Origin: Ophiostoma sp. CBS 140.51
Lineage: Eukaryota; Ascomycota; Sordariomycetes; Ophiostomatales; Ophiostomataceae
NCBI GenBank assembly: GCA_029298735.1
Contig: JANSLP010000096.1
Coordinates: 1 to 64,000 of the forward strand
Reading direction: 5' to 3'
DNA length: 64,000 nt
The notes under the pieces were generated by a model that did no database searches, was not told where the DNA came from, and worked only from the letters and a program-made list of their open reading frames with translations. Positions within the stretch are counted from its first letter, which is position 1; the number at the start of each line of letters is the position of its first letter. The translations under genes were made by a program, and so were the position numbers. This document shows positions 32,176 through 42,110 of this stretch, piece after piece.

Positions 32176-35034
32176 CTACGACTTCGGCTTCAGCGGCAGC
32201 ACAGGCCACTCATAGTTTCTTGTAAACGTTGTCTGAAATAACCAATCCCCGGGCCCGACAGTTTGCGTCTTCGTGCCAGTGACCGTCGGAAGAACAACCT
32301 CAACGGTAGTGTCCCTCGGCACCGATAGGCTCACCTCCATCGCCTCCACCCCGCTTTCCTCGCCCAGAGCATGCGTTTGCCAAGCACACGAAATGGTTCC
32401 CCGCGGCGTGACGTGCTCCGCCGCCGCCGACGTGAACGCGGCCCCCACGGCCGGCGCAACGACACACGCCGTCCACCCCGGCGCAACCCGCCGCAGCCCT
32501 GCGACCCGCTCATGCAAGAACTTGGCCACCGTCCCAAAGGCGTAGTGGTTGAAGCTAGTCATCTCGCCCGGATTAACCCTCCCGTCCGGCAGCAGGCTGT
32601 CCCACCGTTCCCACATCGTCGTCGCCCCCGCCGTCACCGGGTACAGCCATGACGGACATCCGCGCTCCAGCAGCATCGCAAACGCCACTTGCGCGTGGCC
32701 CGTCTCGAACAGCGCCTCACAGACAAATGGCGTTCCGGCGAAACCGGTACCAATGCGGAAGTTGTTCTTGCGGACGAGCTCCGCGAGGCGGGCGCCGGCA
32801 CGCACACGCTGCTGGGGGTCGAGGAGAATGTCGAGGCCAATGGCTAGGGCATAGGCGGCTTGGCTGTCAGAGACAAGCCGGCCGTTGGGGGTGACGTATT
32901 CCTGGTGGAACTGCGCCCGTGCGGCGGCCGCGTCGGCCGCGAACTCCGCGACTTCCTTGGCGGATTTCTGAAGGAGGGTGGCGATGCGCACCATCAGGTC
33001 CAGGCTCTGGACGAGAAACATGTTGGCGACCATTTTGGCATCCGTGGCGGCTTTCCAGGGCTGGTCAGGAGGGGCAGCCGGGTCGAGCCAATCCTAAACA
33101 CGGGAGGTTTTTGGTCAGCGGTTTTTTTTTTAAAAAAAAAAATATAACGAAAAAAAAAAGAAAAGAAAAAGAGGGGCAGAGAAAAGGACAGAGAAATCGC
33201 ATACACCGAGCTGGAACACATTTGTATCCCACAGGTGTGTTGCACCAGTCTTGTTCCGCGGCAGCGTGTCCATCCACATGCGCATACTGCCGTACTGCTG
33301 CGTTAGAATGCGTGCATCGCCGGTCTCCTGGTACAGGGCCCAGGGTGCGAGAATCGTGACATCGTGCCAAATGGCACATGGGATCCTCCGACACCACACG
33401 GGATCGGGCAGCGTTGCGTTCGGGCTCACCATGAGCGGAACCCCTCCCAAGACACGTTGGTCGTGCTCCACGTCGACGAGCCAGTTTCGCAGCATGCCGA
33501 CGCAGTCGTAGATGAGCACAGCTGTCGGTACAAACAGAGCCAGGTCGCCCGTCCACCCGAGCCTTTCGTCTCGCTGCGGGCAATCCGTCGGCACCGACAA
33601 GAAATTGCCCCTTATCCCCCAGCGCACGTTATCATGCAGCTTGTTGAGAAGCGGCTCCGAGCACGAAAAGGACCCGGCGCTGTTCATGTCCGTGTGGCAG
33701 ACGACGGCCTCGGCTGAGGAGAGGAGGTCGATATCGTCGGCGAGCCATCCGTCGATTTGGGCGTAGCGAAACCCGTGAAAGGTGAAGCGCGGCTGGTACC
33801 GCTCGCCTTCGGAACTGCGGCTGCCTCGGAGTGTGTATTCGTCCACGGCCTTACAGATGCGCAGTGGTCGCGTGCACAGTTCGCCGTCTTCCAGCACCTC
33901 GGCGTGGGAGAGCGTGATCTTGTGGCCCCGTGGTCCTCGGATGTTTCGGAGTCGGACATAGCCTACGAGATTCTGGCCAAAGTCAACAATCGTCTTCCCT
34001 GCGGGTGTCAGTATTGTTTCGACGGGCTTGATGACGTCCACGGGCCGGACGGGTTCGCCGAAGCCGGATGTCAGCTCCACCAAGGCAGGCAACGGCGGCA
34101 TCGCGAGGACAGACTTCCAGCCAGACACGCCACGGCGATGGGAGTCTCCATCGGCGGCGGCGGGCAACGACCAACCGTCGACCTCCAGTCTAGCGTCGTA
34201 CTTCTCGCCATCGTATATTTCTGCGAGCCTGATGGGCCCCTCTGCGACGACCCAGGACCTGTCGGTTCGGACCATTTGCACACGGCCGTCCGCATACGTT
34301 ATCTCGAGCTGCGCCAGCAGAGCCGCATGAGGGCCCCAGATATTGCGGTGGCCGCCTTCAAAGCCAATGCGCCCGCAAAACCAGCCTTCTGCGATGCGCA
34401 CGCCAAGGCAGTTCGCGCCGGTCAAAAGGTTGCCGGTGACGTCGTACGTCTGGTATTGCAGCCTCCGGTCGTAAGCCGTCCATCCAGGCGCGAGAAAATG
34501 GTCTCCGACTCGCTGGCCGTTGATTTCCGCTTCGTACACCCCTTGGGCTGTGATGTACAAGCGGGCGTGGTCGACAGCAGAATCGTCGACGAGCGAAAAC
34601 TCCTTTCGGTAGAGCTGCTCCGGCTGTGGTCCAGTTGATTCACTGGACCAGGGTGCGGTGAGCCGGTCGCACACCCAATCGTTTCGATCCAGCAAGCCGG
34701 TCTCGAAAACGGACGGCTCGCTCCAAGGCGTGGGCGTGGCCTCCTGTGCAGCCTCCCATGTCCTCACACGCACAGAAATTCTCTGGCGGGAGCGGAGCGG
34801 CTGATCGAATGGCCAGGGGACGAGCGTGGACGAGGATGTTGTGAGCTTTACCGTCGACAAGAGGCGTTGTTCAGAACCTGAGACCACCTCATGCAGCTCG
34901 ATTTCGCACCCGCTTTGCTTGTAGCCGCCAAGTCGATCCTGGATTCGCCACGAGAGGCGTGGCGCATCGTCTTGGACCCCGATGTTGTTCGGGGGACGGT
35001 GGTGGTCGAAGCGAACCGCGACAACAAACGCCAT
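32176..35034 (-). CDS. GH78 alpha-L-rhamnosidase, probably intracellular
   Basis: Two exons, 33205-35034 and 32176-33093 (intron 33094-33204, 111 bases with long A/T runs), encode 915 aa. Domain order fits GH78: N-terminal beta domains (PRLSWRIQD, then YRKEFSL ... RLYITAQGVYEAEINGQRVG ... PGWTAYDRRLQYQTYDVT), then the (alpha/alpha)6 catalytic domain. That domain opens with DCPQRDERLGWTGD near residues 480-495, whose acidic residues are those used in catalysis, and later has MTSFNHYAFG. The protein starts MAFVVAVRFDHH with no signal peptide, so it probably acts inside the cell on imported rhamnosides. It is divergent from the GH1 gene, and their shared promoter carries two paired CCGAC sites. 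Rhamnose is the terminal sugar of soyasaponin I, which fits the cluster model. Confidence 0.9.
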
Positions 35035-35378
35035 TGGTGGATGTGTGTCTCTCGGCCGTAAAGGTAAACTGGCTGAGATCAGGGGCTGGGCACTTGAGAA
35101 AACAGTAAAGTGCTGTTTTATCGTAGCTGGACAACGGGGGACAAAAGAGGAAGGGGGGAAGCGCCTTGCCGTTTACGCGCAATCTTCCATCACTTACGAG
35201 CGACCCATTTCACTGTATTTGTAGAGAAGACAAGGACGGACGATCGCAGACACGCAGCCGAGCGCATTTTCCCTTCATGCCCGTTGCCAACAGTCATGAC
35301 ATCCCACAGAAGCAGGGACGTTGCCTTGTTGCGGACTTAGCCGCATGTGGAGCTAGCAGGAGAGGTTCCGCGCTACGG

Positions 35379-35399
35379 TTTCCCGACGAGTTTCCCGAC
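35379..35399 (+). promoter_or_regulatory. Paired CCGAC site 3
   Basis: GTTTCCCGACGAGTTTCCCGAC has CCGAC at 35383 and 35395, exactly 12 bp apart, as in site 2. Confidence 0.5.
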
Positions 35400-35450
35400 G
35401 TGGAAGGCGCAACAGGGTTCGCGCCAATGCCGATTAGTGTGCGGGGCGAT

Positions 35451-35468
35451 GTCGGAAAACAATGTCGG
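35451..35468 (-). promoter_or_regulatory. Paired CCGAC site 4 (minus strand)
   Basis: GTCGGAAAACAATGTCGG places two GTCGG (CCGAC on the minus strand) 13 bp apart as direct repeats, preceded on the minus strand by T-rich bases as in the other sites. Confidence 0.48.
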
Positions 35469-35659
35469 ATAACTAGACAATCAACGACCATTGAAACGAA
35501 AATCGCAGAGATAGAACGAGAGCGCACATATGCGAACCACGATGGGACGAGCGGAGTAGTAGCTCGCGCATCAATGCACCGATTGAAAGAATTGCACATG
35601 GCGTCCGGTACGTAAAACAGAAAACAAACGATGAAAGTCCACTGACCAACAACCCACTA

Positions 35660-36065
35660 AAACTGCAGAAACGATTTGTTCCCTGTGCCACCCCCAACCT
35701 CGTTAACACGTATAACGGATTGAGCCTTGAAGCTCCCGACCAATACACGGCCTCGGTGTCTGAAAAACGTCCCTTTACGACGTCGTACGACTGATGCGCC
35801 CTGTGCATCGCCACGGCCAACTGCTAGGCCAGCGCGTGGCTTCCCACCAATGGTATCGGTATCTGAATACAAGTTCTTGAAGGTTTATATTTCACACAAG
35901 TGGTCACGACTGAGCTTTCCCAGAGCCTACTCCCTGCGTGCGAGCGCAGTCTTATATACCTAGCCAACTTCTTTCTTCTTCTTCTGCTTCAGTCTGATGT
36001 AGTCTGAGGCCGACTGGGCCCCAATCTCAGTCGGCCTCATGATGACATAATCTGAGGCTGGCTGA
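35660..36065. mobile_element. Probable solo LTR related to the 12.6/23.4-kb family
   Basis: It shares ordered landmarks with the solo LTR at 23.4 kb: AACACGTATAA, GAATACAAGTTCTTGAAGGTTT (GAATACAAGTTCATGTAGGTTT there), a nearby CGACT(A/G)AG(C/T)(T/C)TTC block, and GCAGTCTTATATA. Ends are not certain. If correct, a retroelement LTR sits directly upstream of the GH1 gene and could supply promoter elements. Confidence 0.5.
36006..36038. repeat. 11-bp perfect inverted repeat with inverted CCGAC/GTCGG
   Basis: GAGGCCGACTG (36006-36016) and CAGTCGGCCTC (36028-36038) are perfect reverse complements separated by 11 bases. It lies about 315-350 bases upstream of the GH1 start codon, within the LTR-like block. 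Confidence 0.7.
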
Positions 36066-36352
36066 TCTCTTTCTGGTGGCTTCTCTGTCAAGTCCGAAAA
36101 CGGCCTTCTTGTTTCCCTTGCAAAATATTACCTCGTGTCTCCTCCATGTCAATCAAGCTGTGCCGGGTTGGATTGTCCCGAGTGGTGGGGTTCTCCAGGA
36201 GCACCCTGGCTTGGCGTGTACAGGAATCGTGTACAGCGACCGGGCGTTGGTGGATGTAATTCAATCTGTTGGAATATTTTATATTTCCTTCCCTCCTCCT
36301 TCTGTGCTTCCATGGGCTCGTCAGAAAATTCCAGTCTTTTTACAAGATCGCA

Positions 36353-37955
36353 ATGGCTCATGAAGCGTCTATGTTCTCGGCGAACGATGTCGTGACCACC
36401 CTCAGCAATGGCACGGGTCACGACGAGCCTGTTGAAGAACGCGAATTGCCCCCCGGTTTCTCCTGGGGCGTGGCCACGGCGGCCTACCAGATCGAGGGTG
36501 CTGTTGCCCAGGACGGCAAGGGCAAGTCAATCTGGGACACGTTCACGCACCTTGAGCCCTCTCGCACGAACGGCGAGAACGCAGACACCGCATGCGACCA
36601 TTACAACCGCATGCCGGAGGATGTGGCGCTCATGGCCTCCTTGGGCGTGGAGGTCTACCGCTTCTCAATCTCTTGGCCGCGCATCATCCCCCTCGGCGGG
36701 CGTAATGATCCGGTCAACGAGAAAGGAATCGCCTTTTACAGCAGCCTGATCGACCACCTGCTCGCCTGTAACATCACGCCCGTCGTTACCCTGTACCACT
36801 GGGATGCCCCCCAGGCAATTTACGACCGCTACAAGGCTTTCCTCAACACCGCGGAGTACCGAGCGGACTTTCTCCGCTACGCCCGCGTTTGTTTCACCCA
36901 CTTTGGTGACCGCGTCAAGACGTGGATCACCTACAATGAGCCGTACATTGTCTCCATCTTCGCGCACCTCAACGGCACGCTCGCCCCAGGGCACTGCCGC
37001 GCGACAAACCATGCCACGGGCACCGAGCCCTGGCGTGTTGGCCACACCATCATCCTCTCGCATGCCGACGTCGCGAGCCTATACGGGGCCGAGTTTCACC
37101 CTGCGCAACAAGGATCCGTCTCCGTCGTCCTAAACGGCCACTTCTACGAGCCTTTTGATGCAGCTTGCGCCGCCGACCGTACCGCCGCTGAGAACAGGAT
37201 GCTTTTCTACATCGGCTGGTTTGGCGATCCGCTGTTCCTCGGTGAGGACTACCCGGCCCAGATGAGGGCCTATCTCAAGGACCGGCTGCCAGTGTTTACC
37301 GAAGAAGACCGCGACCTCCTCCGCCGAACAGCCCAGCTGAACAAATTTTACGGAATGAACCATTACTCAACCAAGTACGCGCGCGCGTTACCAACCCCGC
37401 CCGAGGACGATGACTGGACGGGCAACGTGGAGGAGACCAGCGTGAATAGCGAGGGCCAGGAGATTGGCCCGAGATCCGGGCTGGCGTGGTTGCGGGTGGC
37501 GCCGCAGGGGTTCAGAAAGTTACTGGGGTGGGTGTGGAAGCGGTACAGGCGCCCGATCATTGTTACGGAGAATGGATGCCCCTGTCCCGGAGAAGGGGAC
37601 GTGGGCGTTGCCGTTGACGATCGGTTCCGTCAAAAGTACTTTGGGCTGTACCTTGATGCGATTTCGAGGGCGATATACGAGGACGGCGTCAGAGTCGATG
37701 GTTACTACGCATGGAGCTTCATGGATAATTTTGGTCTGTTCTCCCCAAAGCCTCCCGTTTCCCGTCTGTCTTTATTTTGATTTGGTGCATTATGAGAAGC
37801 TAACCTTTGTCGATGCTGCAGAGTGGTCTGCTGGCTACGGGCCTCGGTTCGGGGTTGTGCATGTCGACTACACGACTTTGAAGCGAACACCCAAAAACTC
37901 GGCGTATTACTTGCGAGACACCTTTGCAAGACGCAGGAAGACGGCTTTGGCATAG
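36353..37955 (+). CDS. GH1 beta-glucosidase, probably intracellular
   Basis: Two exons, 36353-37733 and 37822-37955, encode 504 aa. GH1 landmarks are FSWGVATAAYQIEGA, YRFSISWPRI, acid/base Glu196 in ITYNEP, nucleophile Glu406 in IIVTENG, and the splice-restored DNFEWSAGYGPRFG. The chosen start is the ATG giving MAHEASMF; an upstream in-frame ATG would add a hydrophobic leader of unlikely use. There is no signal peptide, so it should act in the cytosol on imported beta-glucosides or beta-galactosides. It is divergent from GH78 and on the same strand as the saponin-hydrolase-like gene. The intron sits immediately before the conserved EW, a common GH1 position. Confidence 0.92.
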
Positions 37956-37958
37956 GAT

Positions 37959-38497
37959 CTAGAATTTAGAAGTTATTGCAATCTCGTCATAGTAACATGC
38001 CGACTCTTTTGATTTTGGATCCAGAGCGCGGTGGTGGCACGTACAACCCAGATCGTCGCTCCCACCCCTCCTCCCACCAGAGAGACGTAGGAAGATAGCT
38101 TTAGCACAGACTTTTGGATAAAATCTTACCGGACTATCTCTACCCCCTAAACCTTTCGGCCAATAGCCGCACATGCCATTGCTAACGGTAAAATAGCCGC
38201 TGGCTGTGTTGCCCGTACAGACGAGGCCAGCGCGCTGGCTCGACTGGACCGAACACGTCGTGCCGTAATACGTTAAGCACGAGCCTTTGTAATCAGACCA
38301 CGTGCTGGCTTGGCAGACAGGATTGGCGATGCACATGGCGCAGCAGTCGTACGCCGTCGCAATGGACTCCATTAGATACTGCTCGGATTCTTCGTAGTTG
38401 GTGATGGCGGTAAAGTACAAGGAGCCATCGTTGTCGACGAGGTTGAAGGTTTCACAGGCAGCATAGATCGTTATTGTGGTTGGTTTACCGGTAAGTG
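37959..38497 (-). pseudogene. Remnant of a cysteine-rich PAN/Apple-like protein
   Basis: The minus-strand frame is open from about 38497 and reads IYAACETFNLVDNDGSLYF, then CCAMCIANPVCQASTW, SCLTYYG and VCTGNTASGYF. The cysteine pattern recalls PAN/Apple-like modules at the C-terminus of fungal secreted proteins. There is no start codon, signal peptide or upstream exon; a stop precedes the frame. The last 60 residues look like read-through of non-coding DNA. It ends four bases after the GH1 stop. I read it as a 5'-truncated remnant. Confidence 0.5.
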
Positions 38498-39103
38498 TTT
38501 ATTTTCGTCTGTTAGAAATAGAAGATTTGTTGTAAATATTAAGGGCGAGTAATGAGCATTATTGTCTTTAAAATTAATCATAAAATAAATGAAAATAAAT
38601 AAAAACACAAAAAAAAACTATATAATATTATAGCGCAGTGGGCTTTGAAGGATATACAAACAGAGCATCTAAATATTATCTTTCCCTTTCTGTAAGAAGC
38701 GCATAAGTGGGATTTTTACCGGTCCAGCATTCTCGCGCCCTCTGTTTCACCACTTTCAATAAGAGCTCCTATCGGTAATACGTTTTCATCAAGCTGGATT
38801 TCTTCTTTTATCTTTCACGCGTCTGAAGGACACATTATTTCCGCAAATAAGACGATTATACCTCATAGGATTTAGTCCTAATCCCTCTTATCTTCTGCTA
38901 AATTTAGTTCTACTTTTATGACTTCAACCCCATTTCTGCTCTTATCAGATATCAATCAGAAATCCCCCACTTTCAATTTGGCCATATAGGATATACGAAA
39001 GTAGAGTGTAAATGTTATAAAGCTGCTTCTTACGCCAAAGCCGTGTCTAGTACCCCGTGCAAAAGTAATATTTATCCAAGCCAACATAAGCGATCACAGA
39101 AAC
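38498..39103. other. AT-rich intergenic stretch
   Basis: No gene or clear repeat is visible; low-complexity A/T runs lie near 38580-38630. Confidence 0.4.
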
Positions 39104-39596
39104 AGTAGGTCGTTTTGCTGCAAGGTAAACCTCGGAGATGCAATTCAGGCACCCCGACTAACTAGTCCAACCTCTAGTGCCTGCATCCGATGTGGAAGAA
39201 ATCACCGCTGTACTTTATGCTTACGGCACAGCTCTCGGAAACAGAAACATAGAAGATGCCGTTGCACTCTACACCGCGGACGGCGTCATCATGGCTCCTC
39301 ATTTCAGCGCCAGTGTCGGAGTGGAAGCTCTACGGCAGTCTTACACGCGCATCTTTTCCTCCATTCAGCTCGGAATCACCTTTGATATTGACGAGGTGGT
39401 CATCATGTCGCCGACGTGGGCCTTTGCCCGGACAACGGCTGAGGGAACCAAGACCATGTTGGCCACGCAAGAATCAGAGCCCCATCACAACCAAGAGCTT
39501 TTCATCATGAAGAAAGAAGAGGCAAGATGGAAGATTGCGAGATACGCTTTCTCGAGCATGAAGCCGTTGGTGCAGAACGGCATTCGGAGGAGTTGA
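39104..39596 (+). CDS. SnoaL-like/DUF4440-type small protein, start codon split by an intron
   Basis: The long frame from 39178 encodes a nuclear-transport-factor-2-like fold: VEEITAVLYAYGTALGNRN, EDAVALYTADGVIM, FDIDEVVIM, the ...TWAFARTTAEGTKTM strand, then NQELFIMKKEEARWKIARY. This matches SnoaL-like/ketosteroid-isomerase-type proteins of about 130-140 aa. No ATG opens the frame. An intron with donor GTAGGT at 39105 and acceptor CTCTAG ending at 39177, with a CTAAC branch site, would join the A at 39104 to TG at 39178. That creates the start codon and gives 139 aa. The gene would then begin with a non-coding exon. Function unknown; related proteins are isomerases, hydrolases or binding proteins. 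Confidence 0.65.
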
Positions 39597-39703
39597 CGAA
39601 AAAGGTGCGGCGTGCCATGAGGCGTTTTTAGACGGATAATATACTCCTGTAGACTTGCAACTCAAATATACAAAAAACGACAGTATTATTAGTGTTATTA
39701 TTA

Positions 39704-39750
39704 ATGTCACCCTTTCTCAGCCACTCCTGGCTATTGGCGACAGCTTGAAG
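39704..39750 (-). mobile_element. LINE 3'-tail fragment, copy 4 (minus strand)
   Basis: On the minus strand it reads GTCGCCAATAGCCAGGAGTG then GCTGAGAAAGG followed by ATTAATAATAACAC. This is the same 3' tail as the LINE copies at 1.6 and 11.2 kb in reverse orientation. It lies about 100 bases after the SnoaL-like gene. Confidence 0.7.
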
Positions 39751-41011
39751 ATATCACATACGGAATGTTTGAAGACAACGGTTATTCAAGAGTACATACA
39801 AAAAAAGTATGAAGTCTTTGATAACAGTGAATATTTTAATGAACACAATGACGTGCTATCTACTTTTAAGATTTGATCTGCTTCACCAGCCCTGGAGGCT
39901 CAATTTCCGCCTTTCCCACCAGGGCAACCTTTCGGTATGGGGTGATAGTGACAGGCCCCAAGAGTCCATAGTCGGCATCGCCTGGCCAGCATCACCTCGG
40001 ACGGTATCTTGGTATGTTTTCATCTGCCGATGGTCCTATGTTTGCCCGTGTACTGTAGGTACATCCACCTTTCAATCGCCCAAGCGGGTATATTCAGAAA
40101 ATTCTGTCTCGACATCTCTGATAACTCCACGAAAAGCGCGCACTCCGCGTACTTTATATCGGCTCGCAGATTTTTCTAGTCTGTAATTTTGGTTTTCATC
40201 ATGCCTTTGTCTCTTCTTCCGTGCCGACGCTTAGCTATCCGCACAATTTTGCCGCTGCTGTATGTAGACTTTGGATCTCTTAATCTATATATACGAACCG
40301 GTGATAAGAGCTCTCAAGACTCGCATCTAAAACCCGCGGTTGTGTTGGATTTGAATATGAAAACCGACAATGCTACGTTGTCTACCCCCGGCAGTGAAAC
40401 GGTCTTACACCGGTAAGGCAATAACCTTAACAGCCCATATCGTTCTTTTTTACATACCCGCACAAATAATTAGCAAACAAATTGACAATCAATGCGGCCA
40501 GGGCCAAATGAAGGGCACTGGACTACTGAGTAGGTCGAAAACAAACTCACCGGGATGTAGTCGGGATCAAGTGTATGTCACCAATTATAGTAATTCGCTT
40601 CTCCGATGACAGTGGGTCGCAGGTGCGGGCCTTGTTGCTGTGTCCCTGGGTAAAATGGGATGCCGCTTTCGTGGCACAGAGACAATTTAGTCCGGGTCTG
40701 TTGGTCAAGGTAAGGAGCGCCTTGAGAAATGAGCATATGTAACCTTAAGCTTCTTAGTTATCTTTTAGTTTTAATGCTTTTAGAATATAGGTTCACGTAC
40801 GTGTCCAGTTGTCTTTTTTCGGAGAGCAAACGAAACCGATCACCGTTTGGTAGTTCTTTATCTTGCTTGCCGGTTGTACTTTGTCTTCTACTATTTTAAA
40901 GGGTGACTAGCAGTTCTTTTCGAAATTCATTATATTTTCAAATACCATTACAATAAAAGAGTCCTTTTCATATTTTTTTTGTTTCCATCTCTCTCTTCAC
41001 TCTGTACGGTC
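39751..41011. other. Long intergenic stretch
   Basis: Several open frames of 60-125 codons lack recognisable features. The last 100 bases are pyrimidine-rich, fitting a promoter for the secreted protein at 41012. Confidence 0.4.
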
Positions 41012-41929
41012 ATGGCCTTCGTCAGGTTTCACGGCCTTGTTGCCATTGCTTTGTTCTTCTTCGCGCAGCTCGCAACAGCCGGGCTAGAGGCAAGAGGCTT
41101 TGAGTTTCTCAGTTTTTACAACGCCTACCGCGCCGAGGTGGATGTATTGACCGCTGGGGGGATGGGTGAAGAAATCTGGACACTTTTGAAAATGTGCTTT
41201 CGGCTGGCTTCCGACTTCAAAGATGGGAAACTCGACACGTCGAAAAAGGGCTGCAATATAATTGGCTTCATGCGGCATGCCCTCGAGTCCAGCCCCAATC
41301 GCGATACACCCAAAAATACGATCAACGATCTCTGGGCGCCTACCAACGAGGAGGTTCGCAACTATCATAAGTGGCCACCTTTGATCGACGGGGGCCACAA
41401 TCGCGCCCTTATTTCCTTCGATGATTATTTCGGTATCAAAGGAGGGGACAAAAGCTGGTCTAATGCGTACTCAAAAATCGGCAGACGTCTCGACGAACTA
41501 CATAACATGAACCCGGATGTAGTCATGGAACACCTCGGCCGCTTCCAGGAAAATCTCAAGTATGCACGCTACGCCCGCGAACGGGAAGCGGCCGCTTTTC
41601 AAATCGACCGCTTAAAAGACAAACTGAAATTTATAGACAAGACTGCCACCGGTATGGCTCGAACTAAACCCGGAGAAATGAAGCTTGGGTGGACGACGGG
41701 ATACGACAAAATCGACAAAAATGCAACTAAGAAGGGTTTCACGTTGGGTATGGAGAAGATGAAAAAGGCACGTGACTTAATGGACGTCTTTGCAAACAAC
41801 TACCGCATAAGTATATATGACTCAGCAGACAAGGTTCATGCTGATATTATCGATGTTCAAAAATCGCTGCGAGCTGCTATTTCGAGGGAACTGAAGGGCA
41901 GGCCTTCTGTAGCCTGTGAATTCCCTTGA
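41012..41929 (+). CDS. Orphan secreted protein, possible effector
   Basis: An intronless frame of 305 aa starts at ATG 41012. Residues 1-23 form a clear signal peptide (MAFVRFHGLVAIALFFFAQLATA). The mature part is lysine-rich, has few cysteines and is predicted mostly helical by eye (RFQENLKYARYAREREAAAF, DRLKDKLKF, EKMKKARDLMDVF). I do not recognise any family. Isolation in a repeat-rich interval, a signal peptide and no known domain fit a candidate secreted effector, but this is inference. A frame extension to 40979 lacks an ATG and is not used. Confidence 0.7.
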   Translation: MAFVRFHGLVAIALFFFAQLATAGLEARGFEFLSFYNAYRAEVDVLTAGGMGEEIWTLLKMCFRLASDFKDGKLDTSKKGCNIIGFMRHALESSPNRDTPKNTINDLWAPTNEEVRNYHKWPPLIDGGHNRALISFDDYFGIKGGDKSWSNAYSKIGRRLDELHNMNPDVVMEHLGRFQENLKYARYAREREAAAFQIDRLKDKLKFIDKTATGMARTKPGEMKLGWTTGYDKIDKNATKKGFTLGMEKMKKARDLMDVFANNYRISIYDSADKVHADIIDVQKSLRAAISRELKGRPSVACEFP

Positions 41930-42110
41930 TTTTCTATTCAGCCCGTATTTTAAATGACGTTGTGGAGGGGCCATATACAAATTTCAGTGCTAGTTTGATT
42001 TGGGGCGAGGACCTGCCTTAAAATAGCATTTTACTTTACGGTTATATTAATGTAACTTGTTAATCCTTGATAAGGATTTTTTACATATATTTATAAATTT
42101 GACACTCTTA

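Larger units (their letters stand above)
35035..36352. promoter_or_regulatory. Divergent promoter, GH78 / GH1, with LTR insertion
   Basis: 1318 bases between start codons. The GH78-proximal half has paired CCGAC sites; the GH1-proximal half holds an LTR-like block and a hairpin. No gene is supported. Confidence 0.55.
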
